A DNA stretch of 15,132 bases from RBG-16-64-43 sp964353865 (lineage in GTDB: Bacteria; Chloroflexota; Anaerolineae; Anaerolineales; RBG-16-64-43), in NCBI GenBank assembly GCA_964353865.1, contig CAYGXJ010000013.1:1-15132 (forward strand), written 5' to 3'. The translations under genes and the position numbers were made by a program. Each line of letters starts with the position of its first letter. Within the stretch, counting starts at the first letter, position 1. Shown one piece after another: positions 1-7,542 of this stretch. The notes under the pieces were generated by a model. That model saw only the letters and a list, made by a program, of their open reading frames with translations. It was not told where the DNA came from and searched no databases.

Positions 1-197
1 TGCTGGTCGCGGGCGGCCAGGCGCGCGAAATCCAATGCCTCTTCCCTGGCGCGCGCGGCCTCGCTGCGCCGCTCGGCGATGCCGAAGCCCAAGACGACGG
101 CGAAGGCCGGCAGAAGGGCGAGCAGCACCAAGCCGAAGAGAGGCAGGCGCAGGCTGCGCAGCAATCCGGGGGGCTTCCGCTTGCGTGCGTTTGTCAT
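1..197 (-). CDS. N-terminus of a membrane-anchored, probable signal-transduction protein (partial)
   Basis: The reading frame opens at the ATG at 197 and stays open for 65 codons to the left edge, so only the N-terminus is visible. Residues 1-18 are rich in Arg and Lys (MTNARKRKPPG...). Residues about 19-41 form one hydrophobic membrane helix, followed by a charged, likely helical stretch (AERRSEAARAREEALDFARL) ending in AARDQ. A basic tail, one helix and then a charged helix with an ARLAAR-type motif is typical of the first membrane segment of bacterial sensor histidine kinases or diguanylate cyclases with an external sensor domain. That is inference from a short piece; no catalytic domain is visible. 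There is no clear Shine-Dalgarno sequence, and the start codon lies in an inverted repeat (GTCAT / ATGAC, 193-208). The gene is on the same strand as nuo but 260 bases past nuoN, so it is probably a separate unit. Confidence 0.55.
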   Translation of the reverse strand, partial: MTNARKRKPPGLLRSLRLPLFGLVLLALLPAFAVVLGFGIAERRSEAARAREEALDFARLAARDQ

Positions 198-258
198 GCC
201 GGGATGACCCGGCGGGGAAGGTAGGTATCAGACACTTCCACCATTGATACACGCCAGC

Positions 259-279
259 CCCTTACAAGTCCCTTACAAG
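259..279. repeat. Tandem 10-bp direct repeats with 11-bp period
   Basis: CCCTTACAAG occurs perfectly at 259-268 and again at 270-279, with a period of 11 bp, about one DNA turn. It lies about 60-80 bases upstream of the partial gene starting at 197. Tandem half-sites at this spacing are the usual layout of OmpR/PhoB-type response-regulator sites. The operator role is inference; only the repeat is seen. Confidence 0.45.
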
Positions 280-419
280 GCACCTTCAACACCATATACA
301 GGGGGATGGTCGGTACAAAGTTCGCCCTCAGGAGGCATCTCCCCGGCCTTGGCGGTGGCATGCATGGTCAAGCTGCAGGCATCTGGCGGGAAGACAGCGA
401 CCGCGGCCAGACTGGCCAC
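273..419 (-). CDS. Possible small ORF of 48 residues (doubtful)
   Basis: A GTG at 419 is preceded by AGGAGG (425-430) with a 5-base spacer, and the frame runs 48 codons to TAA at 273-275. The product would begin MASLAAVAVFPPDAC and end VYGVEGAL, with two cysteines and a proline-rich second half; I do not recognise it. Against it: third codon positions are GC-rich only in the first half, and the start codon is buried in the 13-bp hairpin at 397-425, which looks like a transcription terminator. The good ribosome-binding site may be coincidence. Confidence 0.22.
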   Translation of the reverse strand: MASLAAVAVFPPDACSLTMHATAKAGEMPPEGELCTDHPPVYGVEGAL

Positions 420-425
420 GGTCGC
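397..425 (-). terminator. Strong hairpin 32 bases after nuoN, likely operon terminator
   Basis: In the transcript sense the 29 bases fold into a 13-bp stem (12 Watson-Crick pairs and one G-U) closed by a 3-base loop. The outer arms are GCGACCG / CGGTCGC and the inner arms GGCCA / TGGCC. It is followed by TGTCTTCCC, a poor U-tract, so it is only an imperfect intrinsic terminator. Its position just past the last gene of a long operon supports a role in termination or 3'-end protection. Confidence 0.5.
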
Positions 426-457
426 CTCCTACGACACAGAGTCTGAGGCCAAGAGGG

Positions 458-1918
458 CTAGCCGCCGACCGCGAGCATGACCGCGCGCACGGCGGACTGC
501 ATAAGCGGAGCGGGCAGCAGGCCGAGGGCCAGCGTGGCCATGGCGGCCACGGCCACCACGCCCGCGGTCAGGCGGTCGAGGCGCACCTCGGGCGAGCCCT
601 CGCGCATGTACATGGCGACGATCACGCGCAGATAGTAGTAGGCGGAGATGAAGGAGGTGATAACGCCGACGATGGCCAGCCACACCAGGCCGCCATCCAG
701 CGTGGCGCGAAAGACGTAGACCTTGGCCACCAGGCCGGCGGTAGGCGGGATGCCGGTGAGCGAAAGCATGAAGATGGTCATGGCCATGGCGAGCAGCGGA
801 TGCTTGCGCGCGAGGCCGGAGTAATCCGGCGCGGTGAGCCCCGTGCCATACTCGCGCTCGAGGGCGACGACGACACCCCACGCGCCCAGGTTGGTGACGG
901 CGTAGGCGAGCAGGTAGAAAAGCGCCGCAGCCACAGCGCCCGCGGAGGCGGCGCGCGTGCCGAGCGCGGCGACGGCCATCAGGATGTAGCCGGCGTGGGC
1001 AATCGAAGAGTAGGCCAGCATGCGCTTGAGGTTCATCTGCACCAGCGCGGCCAGGTTGCCGACGATCATCGTCAGCGTGGCGAGCGCGGCCACCAGCGGA
1101 ACCCAGGTGAGGCTCATCGCGGGCAGCGCCCAGGCCAGCAGGCGCAGCAGCGCGGCGAAGCCGCCCGCCTTGGCCGCCACCGACATGAACCCCGCGACGG
1201 GCGTGGGCGCGCCTTCATATACATCGGGCGTCCACATGTGGAAGGGAACCGCCGCGACCTTAAAGCCCAGGCCGACGAGGATCAGCCCTATGCCGGCGTA
1301 GCCGACGAGTGGGACGCTGCCGGTCGCGTTGAGCCGCGCAAGCTGCGCGGCAATGACCGGCAGCTGGGTGGAACCGGTGGCGCCGAAGATGAGCGCGATA
1401 CCGTAGACCAGCATGCCGGTGGCGAATGCACCGAGGATGAAGTACTTGAGCGAGGCCTCTTCGGAGGCCAAGCGCGGCCGGGCAAAGCCGGCCAGGACGT
1501 AGAGCGGGATGGAGAGCAGCTCCAGCGCCAGGAAGATGACGATGAGATCAGCGGCGGAGGCCATGAGCATCATGCCGCCGACGGTGAAGAGAAGCAGGAC
1601 GTAGAACTCGCCGCGCTCGATGCCCATGCGCTGCAGGTAGGCGTAGGCCAGCAGCACGCCGACCAGACCGGACGCGGAGAAGAGAGCGCTAAGCAGAGTA
1701 GAGAAGCCGTCGACCACGACCATGCCGTTGAAGGCAATGGTGGGTGCGGTGCGCCAGAAGAGGGAGAGGGTAAGCGAGACCGCGAAGCCGAACGCCGCCA
1801 GGCCGGCGGTGATGGCTTTGCGCCCCGGCGGGACGAAGAGGTCCACGACGAGGAGGATCACCGCCCAGGTAAGGGTGGTGAGGAGGGGCAGGAGAGGAAG
1901 AAGGTCCTGAAGTGTCAT
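458..1918 (-). CDS. nuoN: NADH-quinone oxidoreductase subunit N
   Basis: NuoN is one of the three antiporter-like proton-translocating subunits of the complex I membrane arm, next to NuoK and NuoM. The 486-residue protein is hydrophobic throughout and of normal length (about 14 helices). Key residues of the channel are visible: Glu133 in LALELLSIPLYVL, Lys220 in GFKVAAVPFHMWTPD, Lys250 in VAAKAGGF, Lys298 in QMNLKRMLAYSSIAHAGY and Lys399 in GLVAKVYVF. The frame stays open 50 codons further upstream, but that part runs through an intergenic repeat and is not NuoN-like, so I chose the ATG at 1918 (MTLQDLLPLL). The nearest purine-rich site, GAGG, is 13 bases away, a weak spacing. It is the last nuo gene, separated from nuoM by 285 bases, unlike the tight spacing upstream. 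Confidence 0.96.
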   Translation of the reverse strand: MTLQDLLPLLPLLTTLTWAVILLVVDLFVPPGRKAITAGLAAFGFAVSLTLSLFWRTAPTIAFNGMVVVDGFSTLLSALFSASGLVGVLLAYAYLQRMGIERGEFYVLLLFTVGGMMLMASAADLIVIFLALELLSIPLYVLAGFARPRLASEEASLKYFILGAFATGMLVYGIALIFGATGSTQLPVIAAQLARLNATGSVPLVGYAGIGLILVGLGFKVAAVPFHMWTPDVYEGAPTPVAGFMSVAAKAGGFAALLRLLAWALPAMSLTWVPLVAALATLTMIVGNLAALVQMNLKRMLAYSSIAHAGYILMAVAALGTRAASAGAVAAALFYLLAYAVTNLGAWGVVVALEREYGTGLTAPDYSGLARKHPLLAMAMTIFMLSLTGIPPTAGLVAKVYVFRATLDGGLVWLAIVGVITSFISAYYYLRVIVAMYMREGSPEVRLDRLTAGVVAVAAMATLALGLLPAPLMQSAVRAVMLAVGG

Positions 1919-1951
1919 CGACGGATTATCGCCTCGCGCCTTATGCGCTCG

Positions 1952-1980
1952 CGCGATCACGAATGAGATGCATGATCGCG
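1952..1980. repeat. 8-bp inverted repeat upstream of nuoN
   Basis: CGCGATCA at 1952-1959 is the exact reverse complement of TGATCGCG at 1973-1980, with a 13-base spacer. It lies 34-62 bases before the nuoN start. It could be a hairpin in the leader of nuoN or a palindromic protein site. No convincing -10/-35 pair was found beside it. Confidence 0.4.
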
Positions 1981-1994
1981 TCTTGATTCTGTTG

Positions 1995-2200
1995 CAACGA
2001 CCCCACCCCTGTATCCCCCCTTTGCAGGGCGGCTCCCCACTCCGCGGGCAGGGGAGGTCTCTCTTCATTTTGGGAAGTTGGGGAAAAGCACCCCAACTTC
2101 CCAGGAGGGTGTTACTTCAACGTCGATCCCCTACACATGTGCCAGAGGGGAAATCTTCCTAAGAGGGTTTTCTCTGCGATCTCGGCGGTGAAGGCTCTTA
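1995..2200. repeat. Dispersed intergenic repeat, copy 1 (between nuoM and nuoN)
   Basis: This fills most of the 285-base gap between nuoM and nuoN. It shares its whole order with the sequence at about 6185-6410: CCCCACCC near the left end, GGCTCCCC(A/G)CTCCGCGGG, a large hairpin at 2071-2103, a moderately conserved 50-base spacer of identical length, ATCTTCCT (2153-2160) and CTCTGCG units at 2172 and 2181, nine bases apart. Over 2101-2160 I count 38 of 60 identical positions without gaps. There is no gene in it. The ends are approximate. It looks like a mobile or amplified intergenic element of MITE or REP type; that class is inference. Confidence 0.7.
2071..2103. repeat. 13-bp perfect hairpin inside repeat copy 1
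   Basis: GGGAAGTTGGGG (2072-2083) and CCCCAACTTCCC (2091-2102) are perfectly complementary, plus a T-A pair at 2071/2103, with a 7-base loop. No T-run follows on either strand, so it is not a classical intrinsic terminator. It would form a very stable structure in the nuoM-nuoN part of the mRNA. Confidence 0.8.
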
Positions 2201-2203
2201 CCG

Positions 2204-3715
2204 TTACCGCATGGTCACCAGGGCGGTTTGCAGACCCTCCACGAGTTTGGCCACCGATGGGCCCATCAAATCGAAGAACGGCTTCGGATACAGCCCGATC
2301 CAGAAGATCAGAATGACCAACGGCGCAAGGGTAAGGATTTCGCGCGCGCTCATGTCCTTGAGCCCGCGGTTCTCCTCGTGCGTCACCGGGCCCAGGAACA
2401 TGCGCTGGAACATGGTCAGCAGGTAGATCGCCGCGAGGATCACCCCCAGCACCGAGAGCGCCGCCAACCACGGCGAGCCGAGCGCGCTCGAGCCGTAAGC
2501 GCCGAGGAGCACGGTGAACTCGCCGATGAAACCGTTTAGCCCGGGTAAGCCCATCGACGACAGCGTGACGATCAGCGTCAGCGCGCCGTACACGGGCATG
2601 ATCTTCCACAGCCCGCCGAACGCGGAGAGATCGCGCGTGTGGCGGCGCTCATAGATCAGGCCGACGATGAGAAACAACGCGCCGGTGGAGAGGCCGTGGT
2701 TGACCATTTGCAGAATGCCGCCCGACACGCCCTCCGCATTGAGCGCGAAGATGCCCAGCATGACAAAGCCCAGATGGGAGACCGAGGAGAATGCGACCAG
2801 CTTCTTCAGGTCCTGCTGGGCGTACGAAACCGCCGCGCCATAGATGATGCCGATCACCGCCAGGCCCCCTAGCCACGGCGCAAGCTGAACCGCCGCCTGC
2901 GGGAAAAGGCTCAGGTTGAAGCGCACGAAACCGTAAGAGCCCATCTTCAGCAGCACGCCGGCCAGGATGACCGAACCCGCGGTGGGCGCCTCGACGTGGG
3001 CATCCGGCAGCCACGAGTGCAGCGGCCACATCGGCACCTTGATGGCGAAGGCCAGGGCAAAGGCCAGGAACAGCCACACCTGCAGGTTGGGCGGGATGCC
3101 GCCGCGCGCCACCAGGTCCGGAAGCGAGAACGTGCCGCCCGCCAACCCGAGCCAGATGATGGCCAAGAGCATCAGCACCGAGCCTGACATGGTGTACAGA
3201 AAGAACTTGATCGCTGCGTAGATGCGCCGCTCGCCGCCCCAGATGCCGATCAGAAAATACATCGGCACCAGGGTGAACTCCCAGAAGATGTAGAAGAGGA
3301 AGAGATCCATCGCCAGGAAGACGCCGGTCATGCCCACTTCGAGCAGCAGGAAGAAGATCATGAATTCCTTGACCCGCTCGGTGACCGACTTCCAGGTGGA
3401 GAGCAGCGCCAGCGGCGTGAGCAGCGCGGTCAGCAGCACCAGCAAGATGCTGATGCCATCCAGCGCCAGGTGATACTCGATGTTCCACAGGCCGCCGAAC
3501 TGGATCCATGGCGCACGCACCACGAGCTGCAGCCCCGGGTCGCTCTTGTTGAAGAGTACCAGCACCCACATGGCCAGGCCAAAGGTGACGAGTGAGGTGA
3601 GCAGGGCCACCCAGCGCAGCGCACTTTTCCACTCCTCCTTGAGGAAGAGCAGGATCAGCACGCCCACCAGCGGGAAGAAGGTGACCAATGTGAGAGGCTG
3701 AAGCAAGAGACTCAT
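2204..3715 (-). CDS. nuoM: NADH-quinone oxidoreductase subunit M
   Basis: NuoM is the middle antiporter-like proton channel of the membrane arm. The 503-residue protein is of normal length with about 14 membrane helices. Residues expected for proton transfer are present: Glu146 in IFWEFTLVPMYFLIGIWGG, Lys226 in FAIKVPMWPLHSWLPDAHVE, Lys257, Lys304/305 in QQDLKKLVAFSSVSHLGF, and the helix-12 Glu399 in GFIGEF, which in NuoM replaces the lysine of NuoL and NuoN. The frame is open 8 codons upstream to another ATG at 3739, but GAGGAG (3721-3726) sits 5 bases before the ATG at 3715, which decides the start (MSLLLQPLTL). It follows nuoL by 45 bases; its TAA is followed by the repeat-bearing gap before nuoN. 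Confidence 0.97.
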   Translation of the reverse strand: MSLLLQPLTLVTFFPLVGVLILLFLKEEWKSALRWVALLTSLVTFGLAMWVLVLFNKSDPGLQLVVRAPWIQFGGLWNIEYHLALDGISILLVLLTALLTPLALLSTWKSVTERVKEFMIFFLLLEVGMTGVFLAMDLFLFYIFWEFTLVPMYFLIGIWGGERRIYAAIKFFLYTMSGSVLMLLAIIWLGLAGGTFSLPDLVARGGIPPNLQVWLFLAFALAFAIKVPMWPLHSWLPDAHVEAPTAGSVILAGVLLKMGSYGFVRFNLSLFPQAAVQLAPWLGGLAVIGIIYGAAVSYAQQDLKKLVAFSSVSHLGFVMLGIFALNAEGVSGGILQMVNHGLSTGALFLIVGLIYERRHTRDLSAFGGLWKIMPVYGALTLIVTLSSMGLPGLNGFIGEFTVLLGAYGSSALGSPWLAALSVLGVILAAIYLLTMFQRMFLGPVTHEENRGLKDMSAREILTLAPLVILIFWIGLYPKPFFDLMGPSVAKLVEGLQTALVTMR

Positions 3716-3720
3716 GGTTG

Positions 3721-3726
3721 CTCCTC
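3721..3726 (-). promoter_or_regulatory. Shine-Dalgarno sequence of nuoM
   Basis: GAGGAG lies 5 bases before the ATG at 3715 and inside the codons that a longer nuoM reading would use, so it fixes the shorter start. Confidence 0.75.
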
Positions 3727-3760
3727 GATCGATCGGCATGCACCCACTCTGCGCGCAGCC

Positions 3761-5821
<2,061 letters not shown>

Positions 5822-5828
5822 CCCAGAA

Positions 5829-5834
5829 CCTTCC
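5829..5834 (-). promoter_or_regulatory. Shine-Dalgarno sequence of nuoL
   Basis: GGAAGG lies 7 bases before the ATG at 5821. It falls inside the codons of the alternative start at 5839, so it favours the shorter protein. Confidence 0.7.
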
Positions 5835-5853
5835 GCCATATGGTTTTCTGCGG

Positions 5854-6156
5854 CTACCCGCGTAGCGAGTTGAGCGAGTCGATGCTCGAGCTGTGGCGCG
5901 ACTTGAACACGGCGACGATCAGCGCCAGGCCCACGGCCACTTCGGCCGCGGCCACGGTCATGACGAAGAAGACGAAGACTTGCCCGGCCAGCGAGCCCTG
6001 CGCGCGGGCGAAGGCGATGAAGGCCAGGTTGGCGGCGTTGAGCATCATCTCAATCGACATGAAGACGATGATAGCGTTGCGGCGCACCAGCACGCCCAGC
6101 ACGCCGATGGAAAACAACAGAGCCGACAATCCGACGAAGTATGCGGTTGGGATCAT
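5854..6156 (-). CDS. nuoK: NADH-quinone oxidoreductase subunit K
   Basis: NuoK is a small subunit with three membrane helices, homologous to MrpC. It links the E-channel region to the antiporter subunits. The 100-residue length is the family standard. The two conserved membrane glutamates are present: Glu36 in MSIEMMLNAANLAFIAFA and Glu72 in AAAEVAVGLALIVAVF. The last 15 residues (SRHSSSIDSLNSLRG) are polar and probably unimportant. The frame is open far upstream through an intergenic repeat, but GGAG (6166-6169), 9 bases before the ATG at 6156, and the family N-terminus (MIPTAYFVGLSALLF) fix the start. It is preceded by a 315-base gap, the largest inside the operon. Confidence 0.96.
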   Translation of the reverse strand: MIPTAYFVGLSALLFSIGVLGVLVRRNAIIVFMSIEMMLNAANLAFIAFARAQGSLAGQVFVFFVMTVAAAEVAVGLALIVAVFKSRHSSSIDSLNSLRG

Positions 6157-6195
6157 TCCCGAATTCTCCAGGTCCGTGCCAATCAACTGGCCCCA

Positions 6196-6250
6196 CCCTC
6201 GTTTCGAGGGCAGGCCCTCGTTCTGAGGGCAGGCTCCCCGCTCCGCGGGG
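6196..6250. repeat. Array of three 15-base mini-hairpins
   Basis: Three consecutive 15-base stem-loops, each with a 6-bp stem and 3-base loop, lie at 6196-6210 (CCCTCG/CGAGGG), 6215-6229 (CCCTCG/TGAGGG, one wobble pair) and 6236-6250 (CCCCGC/GCGGGG). The first two are near-identical 19-base direct repeats including the trailing CAGG. Copy 1 of the larger repeat has only weak equivalents, so this part has expanded or decayed. Confidence 0.65.
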
Positions 6251-6270
6251 AAGGGAGGATTTCTTTTCTC

Positions 6271-6303
6271 TGGGACGTTGGGGAAGAGCACCCCAACTTC
6301 CCA
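6271..6303. repeat. Large hairpin inside repeat copy 2
   Basis: This is the counterpart of the hairpin at 2071-2103: a 13-bp stem with one mismatch (6276/6298) and a 7-base loop. No T-run follows on either strand, so a terminator role is unlikely. Confidence 0.75.
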
Positions 6304-6471
6304 AGGTGGTATTCCATCATCGGCAACCTCGCGCTCAAGTGCGTGCGGCGGGATCTTCCTCAAAGCGGGACTCTCTGTGAGCTCTGCGTTCTCTGTGGTG
6401 AGAGTCCTCGGCGCTCTCTGCGTTCTCCCTGGCCTGGCCCGCCAGGGCAGGCGGCGGTGATCGCTCTTCTC

Positions 6472-6993
6472 CTACTTCGTGCGCTCCTCGCGGCTGAGTA
6501 CAACCGCCCCCACCATCGCCACCAGGAGCAGCACCGAGGTCACCTCGAACGGAAGAACATAATCACGGAAGAGGGCCAGGCCGATCTCTTCCGGTCCGCC
6601 CTGCCCCGCGGCGAGCGCCGAATGCGCCACGCTGCTCATGCCACCACGGGAGAAGATGAGGAACACCGTCTCGGCGGCCAGCACCGCTCCCAGCCCGATG
6701 GCCACGACGCGCTGCCACTGCCAGGCGCGGGGCACCGGGCCGGCACCCGCGCGGTCGGCCCCCAGCAGCATGATCACGAACAAGAAGAGCACCATGATCG
6801 CACCGGCATAAACCGTCACCTGCGCCAGGGCAATGAACGGCGCGCCGAGCAAGAAGTAGACCATCGCCACGGCGGCGAAGTTGAGCACGAGAAACAGGGC
6901 GGAGTACACCGCGCTGCGGCTGAAGAGCATTCCCAGCGCGGTGGCCACGGTCACCACGGCCAACCCCAGGAAGACGACCAGGTCAATCGTCAT
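6472..6993 (-). CDS. nuoJ: NADH-quinone oxidoreductase subunit J
   Basis: NuoJ is a five-helix membrane subunit at the junction between the quinone site and the proton channels. The 173-residue protein has the family motif in its third helix region (AQVTVYAGAIMVLFLFVIML), where complex I has a flexible bulge thought to take part in coupling. The other helices are clear: residues about 4-24, 29-49, 94-112 and 149-167. It starts at the ATG at 6993, only 3 bases after the nuoI stop, with GGAG 7 bases upstream inside the end of nuoI, so the two are probably translationally coupled. Its TAG is followed by 315 bases without a gene before nuoK, a break in an otherwise tight cluster. Confidence 0.95.
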   Translation of the reverse strand: MTIDLVVFLGLAVVTVATALGMLFSRSAVYSALFLVLNFAAVAMVYFLLGAPFIALAQVTVYAGAIMVLFLFVIMLLGADRAGAGPVPRAWQWQRVVAIGLGAVLAAETVFLIFSRGGMSSVAHSALAAGQGGPEEIGLALFRDYVLPFEVTSVLLLVAMVGAVVLSREERTK

Positions 6994-6996
6994 GGC

Positions 6997-7542
6997 TCAC
7001 TCCGGGTCCTTCATCGCGGGGATGGCGCGGTCGAAGCTGTGGGGCGCCACACGCTGCGGCGTGGGCTGGCTCCCGGGCGGCACCGGCACGAGCAACTGTT
7101 CGCGGCCGAGGATCGCTGTGCGGCGGTCGGTGTAGGAGAGTTCGTACTGGCTCTCCAGGACGATGGCCTCGGTGGGGCAGGCATCCTCGCAGTATCCGCA
7201 AAAAATGCAGCGCAGGTAGTTGATCTCATACGTGCGGGCATAGCGCTCGCCGGGCGAGAAGCGCGCCTCATCAGTGTTCTCGGCCGCCTCGACGAAAATG
7301 GCGTCCGCCGGGCAGGCGGCCGCGCACAGCGCACAGCCGATGCACTTCTCGAGGCCGTTGTTGTAGCGCTTGAGCTCGTGACGCCCGCGGAATCGTGGCC
7401 GCACCGGGCGCTTGACCTCCGGATAGGCAATCGTCACCGGGCGCTCGAACATCATGCCCAGGGTCGTGGCCAACCCCTCCACGATCCCCTTGACCGCCAT
7501 CCACAACCCACTCAGCCCGCGCGGGCTTGGCATCGTATCCAT
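6997..7542 (-). CDS. nuoI: NADH-quinone oxidoreductase subunit I (two [4Fe-4S] clusters)
   Basis: NuoI is the ferredoxin-like subunit that passes electrons through clusters N6a and N6b towards N2. The 181-residue protein has an amphipathic N-terminal region (residues 1-40, membrane-surface helix) and two 4Fe-4S motifs: Cys67, 70, 73, 77 in CIGCALCAAACPADAIF and Cys112, 115, 118, 122 in CIFCGYCEDACPTEAI. In each repeat the last Cys precedes Pro, as expected. The ATG at 7542 shares one base with the nuoH stop (TGATG), indicating coupled translation. The C-terminal tail after about residue 145 (LLVPVPPGSQPTPQRV...) is Pro-rich and variable in the family. Confidence 0.97.
   Translation of the reverse strand: MDTMPSPRGLSGLWMAVKGIVEGLATTLGMMFERPVTIAYPEVKRPVRPRFRGRHELKRYNNGLEKCIGCALCAAACPADAIFVEAAENTDEARFSPGERYARTYEINYLRCIFCGYCEDACPTEAIVLESQYELSYTDRRTAILGREQLLVPVPPGSQPTPQRVAPHSFDRAIPAMKDPE

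Larger units (their letters stand above)
6185..6410. repeat. Dispersed intergenic repeat, copy 2 (between nuoJ and nuoK)
   Basis: This fills most of the 315-base gene-free stretch 6157-6471. It is a diverged copy of the element at about 1995-2200, in the same orientation. The ATCTTCCT block (6353-6360) sits exactly 50 bases beyond the hairpin end, as in copy 1. It differs by extra mini-hairpins at its left end (6196-6229) and by an additional 9-base unit on the right: CTCTG(T/C)G at 6373, 6382 and 6391, with a further unit at 6416. No gene is present. Beyond it, 6411-6471 holds only a small CCTGG/CCAGG hairpin (6433-6446) just after nuoJ. Confidence 0.7.

Noticed and set aside
244..480. Plus-strand 78-codon frame in the nuoN downstream gap
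   Set aside because: No ribosome-binding site seen, it overlaps the end of nuoN and the terminator-like hairpin, and its composition is not protein-like.
800..1966. Plus-strand open frame of 388 codons opposite nuoN
   Set aside because: Antisense shadow, highly charged and repetitive, against a clear NuoN.
2071..2103. Intercistronic hairpin as a transcription terminator
   Set aside because: No U-tract follows on either strand and nuoN lies downstream in the same operon, so a structural or stability role is more likely.
6157..6471. CRISPR array or RNA gene in the nuoJ-nuoK gap
   Set aside because: The repeats are short hairpins without regular unique spacers, and no tRNA-like cloverleaf or rRNA motif is visible.
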